Shown here piece after piece: positions 32,068 to 40,580 of a stretch of DNA of 64,000 bases; the stretch's first letter is position 1; each line of letters opens with the position of its first letter. The notes under the pieces were generated by a model that searched no databases, had not been told where the DNA came from, and saw only the letters and a program-made list of their open reading frames with translations. The position numbers were made by a program, and so were the translations under genes. This DNA comes from Gemmatimonadota bacterium. GTDB lineage: Bacteria > Gemmatimonadota > Gemmatimonadetes > Longimicrobiales > Gaopeijiaceae. Location of the stretch: assembly GCA_022823145.1 (NCBI GenBank), contig JAJDXS010000083.1, forward strand, positions 1-64,000, written 5' to 3'.

Positions 32068-33260
32068 AGAGACGTGACTTTGTGAAGACCGCCGCTGCAG
32101 GCGCCGCGGCCGGCGCCGTGCCCGCGCTGGCAGCGCCAGCCGGCGGGCAGCCCGCCACCGCGCAGCCTGCCGCCCCCGCCGTCCACACCCGCGCCGCGCG
32201 CCCCGTCCTGGTCGCCGACGTGTCCTCGATCCGGTTCCGCAACGGTGGGCCCGAGAGTGCGATCGAGCGGGCCTTCCGCGGCATCACCGAGGGCGAGGAC
32301 ATCCTGGACGCGTGCGTGGCCGGTGTGAACATTCCCGAACTCGACCCGGCGGAAATGGGCATCGGGTACGGCGGCCTTCCAAACGCCGACGGCGTGGTAC
32401 AGCTCGACTCGTGCCTGATGCATGGGCCGCGCAAGTGGGCTGGTGGGGTGGCGGGCCTCGAGGGCGTGAAGACCCCGTCACTCGTCGCCAAGGCGGTCGC
32501 CGAACTGACCGACCACCACCTCATCGCAGGGAAGGGGGCGCAGGACTTTGCTCGCGCCCTCGGCTTCGAGATCCACGACGACCTCAACACGGAAACCTCG
32601 CGCGCGCTGTGGCTGGAGTGGCGCCGCCGCGTGGACCCCGACCATTGGCTCGACCCGCAGGAACGGCTTCGCGGCACAGGACGCCCCGAGGAGGACGCGC
32701 CCGCCAGCATGCGCCGCTTCCACGACGCCGCGCTGAAGGCCGGTCTCTCCATGGTCGACGACGGCCTCATCGACCGCGACTCGTTCTGGGGCACGACCAG
32801 CCTTGAGGCCGTGTCGCCAGACGGGGACATCTGCGGCGTGACCACCACTAGCGGCCTCTCGTGGAAGATCCCGGGCAGGGCGGGGGACTCCCCGATCCTC
32901 GGCGCGGGCCAGTACGTCGACAACGACGTGGGCGCGGCCGGCTCGACGGGCCGCGGCGAGGCCAACCTCTACAACCTCAGCTGCTTCATGATCGTCGAGT
33001 TCATGCGGCAGGGCATGTCGCCCAGGGACGCCGGCATGGCTGTGCTCGAGCGCGTTCGCGACAATACCGTGGAGTCGCGCCTCCGGAACTCTCGAGGCCT
33101 GCCGGGCTTCGACCTGCGCTTCTTCATCGTCAACAAGGCAGGGGACTACGCGGGCGTGGCCTTGTACGGGTCGGCGGAGTCCGCATTCGCGGTGTGCGAC
33201 GAGAACGGTGCCCGCGAAGAGCCGCTGGAAGGTCTGCTTGAGGGCTCGCCACGGGACTGA
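32064..33260 (+). CDS. Tat-exported N4-glycosylasparaginase (Ntn hydrolase)
   Basis: A 398-residue enzyme of the aspartylglucosaminidase family, which cleaves the N-glycosidic Asn-GlcNAc link of glycopeptides. The Tat signal is MKRRDFVKTAAAGAAAGAVP. The self-processing site is in FWGTTSLEAV: the Thr after Gly aligns with the nucleophile of relatives, which have DTIG. The substrate pocket GVTTTSGLSWKIPGRAGDSP and the conserved DNDVGAAGSTGRGE follow. The family's N-terminal GGLPN segment and the HGPRKWAGGVAGLEGVKTP stretch are present. The domain is full length. It fits a life on host or extracellular glycoproteins. Confidence 0.9.
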   Translation: MKRRDFVKTAAAGAAAGAVPALAAPAGGQPATAQPAAPAVHTRAARPVLVADVSSIRFRNGGPESAIERAFRGITEGEDILDACVAGVNIPELDPAEMGIGYGGLPNADGVVQLDSCLMHGPRKWAGGVAGLEGVKTPSLVAKAVAELTDHHLIAGKGAQDFARALGFEIHDDLNTETSRALWLEWRRRVDPDHWLDPQERLRGTGRPEEDAPASMRRFHDAALKAGLSMVDDGLIDRDSFWGTTSLEAVSPDGDICGVTTTSGLSWKIPGRAGDSPILGAGQYVDNDVGAAGSTGRGEANLYNLSCFMIVEFMRQGMSPRDAGMAVLERVRDNTVESRLRNSRGLPGFDLRFFIVNKAGDYAGVALYGSAESAFAVCDENGAREEPLEGLLEGSPRD

Positions 33261-33297
33261 GGTGGGCTGACTGGTTGTGCCCCCTTGGGCGTGCCCG

Positions 33298-33760
33298 TCG
33301 TGCTCATGGGAGGGCGGGAATATTGACAATCCCGGCGGCGCTGACTTTGTTCCGCCGCCGCCGCGACACGTCAAGTCGCTGCTGGTGGATCTGGCCGATG
33401 CGATGAATCGCGACGATCTGCCGCCGGTCGTCCAGGCGGCGCTTGTGCAGGCCCAGTTCGAAACGATCCTTCCGTTTGAGGACGGAAACGGGCGAACCGC
33501 GCGTGTGCTGATGCGGCAGCCTGGGCGGTCATCGATGTGCTGCCCGCGAGGCCGGTGATCTCGACCGCGAGTGCCATTGTCGCCACTCGGCGCGCCAAGT
33601 CCGCGGTTCACGGAGCAGTGCGACAGTTGGTCGATTCGGGTGTGCTTGTTCCGCTGTCGACGTCGAAGCGGAACCGGCAGTGGGAGGCGTCGGGCTTGCT
33701 CCGACTGCTGGAGGGGCTGGACGTGGGGCTGTCGCCCGGAGTGGAATCGGCAGGGCGTCT
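33298..33760 (+). pseudogene. Fic domain protein remnant
   Basis: The first frame encodes FVPPPPRHVKSLLVDLADAM and QAQFETILPFEDGNGRTARVLM, the core of a Fic protein. The catalytic His of HPFxDGNGR is changed to Leu. At the end of that motif the frame breaks and part of the domain is missing. The next frame resumes with AAWAVIDVLPARPVISTASA and KSAVHGAVRQLVDSGVLVPL, the C-terminal winged helix of the same family. Both a loss-of-function residue and a deletion show a dead gene. It occupies most of the 33261-33844 gap, where nothing else is visible. Confidence 0.8.
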
Positions 33761-33844
33761 TGCGAGGCGACGACGGGTGTCCGGCGCGGCGGTCATCCCG
33801 GGTCCAATACACGGATTCCCGGCGCAGGTGCTGTAGCGGCGGAA

Positions 33845-35413
33845 TCAAGGCCGCCGCAATACCCTCCCCGGACGGGCGCCGGCCGTCTGCCCATCGTTCC
33901 AGACGACTTGGCCGTTGACCCAGACGCGGGCGATGCCGACCGATTCGAGGTGTGGCTCATCCGTGGTGGAGCGGTCGATCACGGTGGCCGGATCGAACAG
34001 GACGAGGTCGGCGTGGTTCCCGGGCACGATGGCGCCGCGGCGCTGCAATCCCGCGTGCCGGGCCGGAAGGCTGGTCATCTTGCGGACCGCTTCTTCGAGC
34101 GTGAGGGTGCCCTTTTCGCGCACGTAGCGGCCCAGCACGCGGGGAAACGCCCCGAAGCCGCGCGGGTGGGCCCCGTTCAGCAGTCCGTCCGAACAGATGT
34201 TGGCGTGTTCCCACGCGATGAGCCTGTCGATGTCGCCCTCGTCCATGGCGGTCGCGACCACGCTCTCGATGGTGGCGGAAACCACACCGTCCTCCAGACC
34301 GTCCGGGAGCCTCTCGCTGGCCAGGTCACGCGATTCCCGGATCAGACCCATCAGCGTCGAGGCGGGGTCTTCGCCGCGCAGAACGGCGATGTCGGCAACG
34401 GTCATGCCCGCGTACGAGGGATCGGGCGCGAAGGCGCCGATCAAGAGCCCCTCCGGCTTCACGATCTCCTGCAGGATCCTCTCGGCTTCCGCGCGGTTCT
34501 CGAAGTCGCGGTCGGGGAAGAGCACTGTGAGCGTCGATTGCCAATACGCATAGGGGTAGATGTCGGCGGTGATGTCCACGCCGCTCGCTCGCGCCCGGTC
34601 CAGCACGCTCAGCAGGCTGTCGGCCTGACCCCATAGCGGGACCATGGCCAGCTTCAGGTGGCTGATCTGGACGGGGAGTCCGGCCTCGCGACCCACGGTG
34701 ATGGCCTCGTCGACCGCCTCCCAGAACCAGCGGTCTTCGCTGCGGATGTGGGTGATGTACCGGCCTCCGAGCTCGGCCGTCACCCTGGCCAGGCTCAACA
34801 ACTCGGCCGGGTCGGAGAAGATGCCGGGGTCGTACTCCAGGCCGCTCGACAGCCCCACCGCGCCGGCGGCGAGTTCACGCCGCAAGAGCACGATCATCGA
34901 ATCCACTTCCGATTCGGTGGCCGGCCGCCTGAAGTCGTTGCCCATCACGGCCGCGCGGAGCGTGCCGTGGCCGGCGTAGTAGGCCACGTTGACGGCGGGC
35001 GGGGCCTGCTCGATCGAGTCCAGGGCGGCGGCCAGCGGCATCGGGTGGCTGCCGTCCTGGCCCGAAACGATGGTCGTGATGCCCTGGCTGACTACCGGCC
35101 GCGCTTCGGGAGCCTCGGCGAGACCGACGTCGTGGTGGCTGTGGGTGTCGATGAATCCGGGGGCGAGCGCCAGTCCGCCGCCGTCGAAGACGAAGTCGCC
35201 GGGCGAGGGCTCGACCGCCGGACCCGCCGCCACGATCGAGTCGCCGATGAACCGCACCGCCCCCGCGTAGGAGGGTGCGCCGGTGCCGTCGATGATCCGG
35301 ACTCCGGCGATGGTGGTCGCGCGGGGAAGCTGCTCGGGGGCAGTGCAGGCAAGGAGGAGGGTGCTCGATGGCAACAGGAGCAGGGCCAGTCGGCCGATAC
35401 GGGGCGGGATCAT
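33845..35413 (-). CDS. D-aminoacylase/N-acyl-D-amino-acid deacylase family lipoprotein
   Basis: A 522-residue amidohydrolase with a lipobox (LLLAC, about 19-23). Family motifs are IDGTGAPSYAGAVRF, APGFIDTHSHHD (metal ligands), the ITTIVSGQDGS strand with candidate Cys/Ser, ELAAGAVGLSSGLEYDPG, GRYITHIRSED, PVQISHLKLA and the late CSDGLLNGAHPRGFGAFPRV. These fit D-aminoacylases, which release free D-amino acids from N-acyl forms; others in the family act on dipeptides. It precedes nothing co-directional on its left; the DUF1080 gene lies 18 bp upstream on the same strand. Confidence 0.9.
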   Translation of the reverse strand: MIPPRIGRLALLLLPSSTLLLACTAPEQLPRATTIAGVRIIDGTGAPSYAGAVRFIGDSIVAAGPAVEPSPGDFVFDGGGLALAPGFIDTHSHHDVGLAEAPEARPVVSQGITTIVSGQDGSHPMPLAAALDSIEQAPPAVNVAYYAGHGTLRAAVMGNDFRRPATESEVDSMIVLLRRELAAGAVGLSSGLEYDPGIFSDPAELLSLARVTAELGGRYITHIRSEDRWFWEAVDEAITVGREAGLPVQISHLKLAMVPLWGQADSLLSVLDRARASGVDITADIYPYAYWQSTLTVLFPDRDFENRAEAERILQEIVKPEGLLIGAFAPDPSYAGMTVADIAVLRGEDPASTLMGLIRESRDLASERLPDGLEDGVVSATIESVVATAMDEGDIDRLIAWEHANICSDGLLNGAHPRGFGAFPRVLGRYVREKGTLTLEEAVRKMTSLPARHAGLQRRGAIVPGNHADLVLFDPATVIDRSTTDEPHLESVGIARVWVNGQVVWNDGQTAGARPGRVLRRP

Positions 35414-35431
35414 GTGCGTCGCCAGGAGGCG

Positions 35432-36727
35432 TCAACTCCCCAGGTCGAGAACAAGGATATTCCGCCAGCGCACCTTTATCCCGCCTCCGTCGTGGATCTG
35501 CAGCGCGATCGAGCCCGTGCCGGCACCGACGCCCTCGTCCACCAGATCCACCATCCGGGTCCCGTTCAGCCAGGTCGTGACCCGGTCGCCCACGGCCCGC
35601 ACGCGCATCGTGTTCCAGTCGCCCATCCGGAGCGCTGCGTCGAGCGCGGGGTCGGGCTGGATGAGCCATCCGCGCCCGTACGATTCGTAGATGCCGCCGG
35701 TGAAGAGGCCCGGGGGCGCGACCTCGGCCTGCCAGCCGCTGACCGTCGTGCCTTCGACGCTCGAGCGGAAGAAGACGCCGCTGTTGCCGTCGGCCTCCTG
35801 CCTGAAGTCGACGGTGAGGTCGAAGTCGCGGAAGGTGCGGTCGGTGGTGAGGTAGCCGTAGGCCGCGTCGGGGCCGCTTTCGCAGACCAGCTCGCCGCTG
35901 TCGACGTACCAGCGCTCGGTGCCGTGGACCTGCCAGCCGTCGAGGTCGGTGCCGTTGAAGAGCGAAACCGGCTCCAGCGGCAGGATCTTGATGCTGCGGT
36001 AGTAGACGTTGCGGCCGTGGTCCTGCAGGCCGATCGGGCCGGATGCCGCGCGGCCGTACTGCGGGAAGGGCGCGAACTTGCTGGCGGCGACCAGCGCCTC
36101 CCATTCGGGCGAGCCGAGTTGGTATTCGACTGTTTTGGTGCCGTTCAGCCAGTGCTCGACGTGGTTGTTGGCGACGCGGATGCGGGCGGTGTTCCACTGG
36201 CCGGGGCCGTGCAGGGTCTTCTCGCCGGCGGCGTGCAGGTCGTAGTTGTCGCCGGTGAGGTGCGTGTTCATGTCCATCGTGCCCATCTCGATGTACGCGG
36301 TGTCGTCGAGGATCTGGTACTCGGGCGCATTGTGCCAGATCGCGGCGCCGGGCTCCTCGATCACGCGGTAGAGGACGCCGCTGTTGGCGACATCGGAGAG
36401 CATGAATTCGAACCTGAGGTCGAAGTCGGTGAAGGACTCGGTGGTGACGATGTCGCCGCCGATTGGGACGTCGGGGTCGGTGGCGGTCGCGCCGACGACG
36501 AGGGTGCCGTCAATCACGGCCCAGCCGGTGTCGGGGAAGGCGTCGAGGTTGTAGCCGCGCCAGCCCGCGGCGGTCTCGCCGTCGAAGAGGAGGCGCCAGC
36601 CAGCGGCGCGCTCGGCCTCGGTGAGGGTGTTGGGGGGCGGGTCCGCTGCGGCGGGGTCGGCGGGGGCGGGCTGGGCGTCCGGGGCCGAACAGGCGGCGAG
36701 CAAGAAGAGCGGTAGCAGTCTGCGCAT
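35432..36727 (-). CDS. two-domain DUF1080 (3-keto-disaccharide hydrolase-like) lipoprotein
   Basis: A 431-residue lipoprotein (lipobox LLAAC) with two tandem DUF1080 concanavalin-like domains. The first, at about 40-255, starts GWRLLFDGETAAGWRGYN. The second, at about 256-430, starts VSLFNGTDLDGWQVHGTE. Each contains the typical SGVLYRV or SGVFFRS strand, a WNTARIRV or WNTMRVRA strand and HWLNGT or TWLNGT. Many DUF1080 proteins hydrolyse 3-keto-glycosides made by Gfo/Idh/MocA oxidoreductases, and just such an oxidoreductase overlaps it by one base upstream. The pair likely oxidises and then splits sugar derivatives outside the cytoplasm. Confidence 0.85.
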   Translation of the reverse strand: MRRLLPLFLLAACSAPDAQPAPADPAAADPPPNTLTEAERAAGWRLLFDGETAAGWRGYNLDAFPDTGWAVIDGTLVVGATATDPDVPIGGDIVTTESFTDFDLRFEFMLSDVANSGVLYRVIEEPGAAIWHNAPEYQILDDTAYIEMGTMDMNTHLTGDNYDLHAAGEKTLHGPGQWNTARIRVANNHVEHWLNGTKTVEYQLGSPEWEALVAASKFAPFPQYGRAASGPIGLQDHGRNVYYRSIKILPLEPVSLFNGTDLDGWQVHGTERWYVDSGELVCESGPDAAYGYLTTDRTFRDFDLTVDFRQEADGNSGVFFRSSVEGTTVSGWQAEVAPPGLFTGGIYESYGRGWLIQPDPALDAALRMGDWNTMRVRAVGDRVTTWLNGTRMVDLVDEGVGAGTGSIALQIHDGGGIKVRWRNILVLDLGS

Positions 36728-38178
36728 CAGATCAGCCTCATGTCGTCGGGATCCCAGCGCACGATCCGGTCCTCGAAGTAGCTGAGGTTGCAGGCCAGCG
36801 CCGGGGCGGCCGCGCGCATCCCGAAGGCCGCGTCCTCGAGCGCCGGGGGGCCGCCGCGGATGGCCTGGAAGAAGTTGAAGAAGTGGTCGACGTGGGCGCC
36901 CCGGTAGCCGCGCTCGACCTCGTATCGGGTCTCGGCCGGGGGCAGCATGCGAACCCGCGCGGGAAGGCCGCCTTCACCCGCCGCCGCTTCGGCCATCTTC
37001 TCCTGCGAGAAGGCGTCCATGGGGTCGACTGCTACGTTCTTGCGAAGCACAACATCGGTCCACGTCACGTCCATGGCACCTTCGCTCCCGACCAGGCGCA
37101 GGAAGGTGCTGCCCGAAGTCCCGTCCACGAAATTGACGCGGAGCGACAGGTTGAATCCCGGGTGCGTGTCGGTCTCGGGGTAGTCGAAGACGCCGAGGAG
37201 CACGTCCGGCACCTCGCGGCCGTCCTTCCAGTAGCGCAGCCCGCCCGCGGCCTGAATGCGCGTGGGCCCGCGCGAGCTGACGACGAAGTGCAGGCTCGAG
37301 AAGAGGTGCACGAAGAGATCGCCCGCCACGCCGGTGCCGTAGTCGCGGTAGTTGCGCCAGCGGAAGATGCGGAGCGGGTCGTAGGGGCGGTCGGGGGCGG
37401 GCCCGAGGAAGCGTTTCCAGTCGACGGTCTCCTCGGAGGCGTCCGGCGGAATGGGATACTGCCATGCTCCGATGGGATCGTTGCGGGCCCAGAAGCCCTC
37501 GGCGTAGTTGAGCTGGCCGATGGCGCCGGCCTCGTACAGCTCCTTCGCCTTCTCGTTGCCGAGCGAGCTCATCCCCTGGCTGCCCACCTGGAAGACCTGG
37601 CCCGATTCGTCCTGGGCGCGGATCAGGTCGTGGCCCTCGGCGATGTCGTGCACCATCGGCTTCTCGCAGTAGACGGCCTTGCCGGCGCGCAGCGCGCCGA
37701 CCGAGATCGGCTGGTGCCAGTGGTCCGGCGTGCCGACGATGACGGCGTCGACGTCGTCGCGGGCGATCACTTCCCGGTAGTCGCGCGAGGTGAAGATGTC
37801 GCCGTGGCGCTCGCGGGCGGCCTCGAGGCGGCCGTCGAAGACGTCGCAGGCGGCGACCAGCTCGACGCCGGGGATGCGCAGCGCGGTGTCGACATCGGCC
37901 ATCCCCATGCCGCCGGCGCCGACCACGGCCAGGCCGATGCGGTCGGAGGGGGGGACCTGGCCGGCGGGCAGCGGTGGGCGCAACAGCGTCCTGCGGATCG
38001 GACGCACCGTCTTGCCGGGGATTCCTCCGGCGGACCCCGCGTCGCCGGACGCCACCTCACCCGACGCCAGCGATGGCAGCCCGGCGGCAAGCGCGGAACC
38101 GGCCGCGACGGATTTGACGAACGCGCGCCTGCTACTGGCGGCGCGGTACTCCGGATCGGACTTTCGTGATTCGTTCAT
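36727..38178 (-). CDS. Tat-exported Gfo/Idh/MocA oxidoreductase
   Basis: A 483-residue NAD(P)-dependent oxidoreductase. A Tat signal is clear (SSRRAFVKSVAAGSALAAG) after the ATG at 38178; the frame upstream lacks family similarity. The nucleotide-binding motif is IGLAVVGAGGMGMADVDTAL. The family catalytic region follows with YCEKPMVHDIAEG, and VIVGTPDHWHQPISVGAL lies just before it. The second domain has the usual beta-sheet RVNFVDGTSGSTF. Exported members of this family use a tightly bound cofactor. One-base overlap with the DUF1080 gene suggests joint action on sugars. Confidence 0.9.
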   Translation of the reverse strand: MNESRKSDPEYRAASSRRAFVKSVAAGSALAAGLPSLASGEVASGDAGSAGGIPGKTVRPIRRTLLRPPLPAGQVPPSDRIGLAVVGAGGMGMADVDTALRIPGVELVAACDVFDGRLEAARERHGDIFTSRDYREVIARDDVDAVIVGTPDHWHQPISVGALRAGKAVYCEKPMVHDIAEGHDLIRAQDESGQVFQVGSQGMSSLGNEKAKELYEAGAIGQLNYAEGFWARNDPIGAWQYPIPPDASEETVDWKRFLGPAPDRPYDPLRIFRWRNYRDYGTGVAGDLFVHLFSSLHFVVSSRGPTRIQAAGGLRYWKDGREVPDVLLGVFDYPETDTHPGFNLSLRVNFVDGTSGSTFLRLVGSEGAMDVTWTDVVLRKNVAVDPMDAFSQEKMAEAAAGEGGLPARVRMLPPAETRYEVERGYRGAHVDHFFNFFQAIRGGPPALEDAAFGMRAAAPALACNLSYFEDRIVRWDPDDMRLI

Positions 38179-38302
38179 GATGCAGATGAGTTGGAAGTCG
38201 GCGTGAGGGCGTGCATCGCCCGGGATGAGGCCGTCAACGTAAGCGTCCGCCGATTCGCTCTGCAAAGGCCGTCTTCGGCTCACCGTAGTGACATCCTCCT
38301 CA

Positions 38303-39712
38303 TCAATACGGCAGGAGGTAGAGCGCCACCGCGATGAAGGGGACCAGCAGGATCATCATGGTGATGCCGTAGCCGAACATGTCGCGGGCGCGCAGGCCGG
38401 TGATTGCGAGCAGCGGGATCGCCCAGAACGGGTTGAAAAGGTTGGTGTGGGCATCGCCCACGGCGTAGGCCGCGATGGTCTGGCCGTGCGGCACGCCGAG
38501 CTCCGCCCCTGCCTGCATCATCGGGCCTCCGACGATGGCCCACTCGCTCCCCGCCGACGGCACGAAGACGTTCAGGACCCCGCCCGTGATCCAGGTCACC
38601 ACGGGAAAGACGTCGGGGTTGGCCGCCGAGATGTCGAGCAGGCTCTGGGTCATCGTGTCCACGAGCCCGGTCCCGGTCATGATGCCGACGATCCCCGCAT
38701 AGAAGGGGAACTGAAGGATGATCCCGGCGCTTCCCTTCACGGCGTCGTTGAACTCGTCCTGATACCGGGAAGGACTGATGTAGAGGAGCATCCCGACCAT
38801 CAGGAACCCGAAGTTGAAGACGTTCAGATCGAGCGCTCCCATCGGGTCCGTAAAGAACTCGCGGCCCAGCATGACAACGCCCGTCAGGGCAATGATGCCG
38901 CCCAGAATGCGGCTGTGGTTGATCCGGTCGGCCGGACTTGGCCTGGCGATGGCCGGCGCGGGGGGATGAGCGTCCTCGGCATCGGCTTCATCGGGAAGAT
39001 AGCGCGCGATGCCCCGGCAGTTGCGGTCCGGCGGAGCCAGGAGATAGAGCATCAGGCAGCCGTAGAGCAGCGCAAGCGCCGTCAGAATCAGCGGATAGGA
39101 ATGGAAGACCCACTCGCTCGCGGGGATCACCCGGTCCACGATACCCATCTGCATGAAGACGTTGTTGTCCGTCGCCTGCAGGAGACCCGCGGAACTGGAC
39201 ATCCCCCATCCCCAGGTCACGCTCATGCCCATGTATCCCGCCACGGCGAGCAGCGGATAATGAACGGCCATGCTCCGGCGATGGGCGACCTTTCCCATTT
39301 CACGCGCGAGGATGGCGCCGAAGATGAGTCCGAGACCCCACGAAATCCATCCCGTCAGCATTGAGCCCGCGCCCACGAGCACCACCGCCTGCCGACCGTT
39401 GCGCGGGAGCCGAACCAGCCGGAGAATCCCGCGCTTCACGATGGGGTGGTACGCGACCACGAACCCGGTCACCAGGATGATGACCATCTGCATGGCGAAG
39501 GTGAGCAGAACCCAGAAGCCGCTGTACCAGGCGACGGCGATCTCCGCGGCGTTCGAGCCCTCCGACCACCACGCGGCCAACGCCGCCACATAGGTGAGGA
39601 TAATGGCGAACAGGAACGGGTTCGGCATCCATCGTTGGACGAAGTCCGCGATGACCTCACCGAGCTTCTGAACGGGCGTGAGTCTGGGTGCTTCGGCGTT
39701 ACTTTCGGCCAA
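38303..39712 (-). CDS. AtoE-type short-chain fatty acid permease
   Basis: A 469-residue polytopic membrane protein of the AtoE/TIGR00366 short-chain fatty acid transporter family, with about 12 hydrophobic helices. Signatures include RWMPNPFLFAIILTYVAALA, GWISWGLGLIFGAILAREMG, GYMGMSVTWGWGMSSSAGLL and FVPSAGSEWAIVGGPMMQAG. The TTG at 39712 is preferred: GAGGGAGGA stands six bases upstream and it gives LAESNAEAPRLTPVQKLGEV, a normal N-terminus. The longer frame upstream adds unrelated sequence. Substrates are probably acetoacetate, butyrate or similar acids. Confidence 0.9.
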   Translation of the reverse strand: MAESNAEAPRLTPVQKLGEVIADFVQRWMPNPFLFAIILTYVAALAAWWSEGSNAAEIAVAWYSGFWVLLTFAMQMVIILVTGFVVAYHPIVKRGILRLVRLPRNGRQAVVLVGAGSMLTGWISWGLGLIFGAILAREMGKVAHRRSMAVHYPLLAVAGYMGMSVTWGWGMSSSAGLLQATDNNVFMQMGIVDRVIPASEWVFHSYPLILTALALLYGCLMLYLLAPPDRNCRGIARYLPDEADAEDAHPPAPAIARPSPADRINHSRILGGIIALTGVVMLGREFFTDPMGALDLNVFNFGFLMVGMLLYISPSRYQDEFNDAVKGSAGIILQFPFYAGIVGIMTGTGLVDTMTQSLLDISAANPDVFPVVTWITGGVLNVFVPSAGSEWAIVGGPMMQAGAELGVPHGQTIAAYAVGDAHTNLFNPFWAIPLLAITGLRARDMFGYGITMMILLVPFIAVALYLLPY

Positions 39713-39886
39713 GGCGCATCCTCCCTCTGGCGTCTTCGGAGCTGGATCGCCCGCGAAGTCCCGGCCGCGGGCCGGCAACCGGGCAACATACCGGGTGGGC
39801 CGCTCCAAAAACAGGATGCGTGAGGCGTCGGAGAGCTGAGGCGCCGAAGGGCCCTTGCCCGCCAACCCGGGCAGGGACACAATGGG

Positions 39887-40516
39887 ATGATGCTCCGCCC
39901 GTCATCCCCCGGTGTCCCGATCCTCGCGATCCTCGTGGCCACCGCCTTGCCGGCCGCAACTTCCCTCAGCTTCGTCCCGGCCCGTACGGCCACCCCCGAC
40001 CCTGTGCGGGTCGTCGTCGAAACCGACATGGGCACCTTCGAACTCGACATCGACATCGACCGGGCGCCCGTCACCGCCACCAACTTCCTCCGCTACGTCG
40101 ACGGCGGCCACTACGATGGCGGCGCCTTCTTCCGCACCGTGCACGCGGAGAATCAGCCCAATGACTCCATCCAAATCGCCGTGGTACAGGGCGGCCGGAA
40201 TCCCGACGCGGCCGCGAACCCCTTCCCGTCGATCCCACTCGAACGCACCAGCGAGACCGGCACCCTCCACACCGACGGGGCCGTCTCGATGGCCCGCGGC
40301 GGCCCCGACACCGCCACCCACAGCTTCTTCATCTGCATCGGCGACCAGCCGTCACTCGATTACGGCGGCATGCGCAACCCCGACGGGCAGGGGTTCGCGG
40401 CGTTCGGACGCGTGGTCGCGGGGATGGACGTGGTGCGGGCCATCCACGAAGCGCCTTACAACGCGCAGCAGCTGACGCCGCCGGTCGGGATCGTGAGGGT
40501 TTTCAGGAAACAGTAA
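39887..40516 (+). CDS. periplasmic cyclophilin-type peptidyl-prolyl isomerase
   Basis: A 209-residue protein with signal peptide (about 1-30) and a cyclophilin fold. Core motifs are VVETDMGTFELDIDIDRAPV, TATNFLRYVDGGHYDGGAFF, AVVQGGRNPD and GAVSMARGGPDTATHSFFIC. An insert near the active site carries a Cys. It would isomerise X-Pro bonds in exported proteins. ATG at 39887 follows GGGACACA, a weak site. A 40-bp AT-rich stretch with short inverted arms GTAAAG/CTTTAC follows the stop (40514-40550). Confidence 0.9.
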   Translation: MMLRPSSPGVPILAILVATALPAATSLSFVPARTATPDPVRVVVETDMGTFELDIDIDRAPVTATNFLRYVDGGHYDGGAFFRTVHAENQPNDSIQIAVVQGGRNPDAAANPFPSIPLERTSETGTLHTDGAVSMARGGPDTATHSFFICIGDQPSLDYGGMRNPDGQGFAAFGRVVAGMDVVRAIHEAPYNAQQLTPPVGIVRVFRKQ

Positions 40517-40580
40517 AGTATACATTACAGAATGTCGTGTTTGCTTTACGGGCCGCCGCAGCCATCCGCTGTTCGATGGC

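Noticed and set aside
34658..36715. Open frame of 685 codons on the plus strand
   Set aside because: Antisense to the D-aminoacylase and DUF1080 genes, both with clear domains.
40511..40550. AT-rich stretch with GTAAAG/CTTTAC arms after the cyclophilin gene, as a terminator
   Set aside because: Arms are only six bases and are not followed by a T tract. It may be a binding site, but there is no support.
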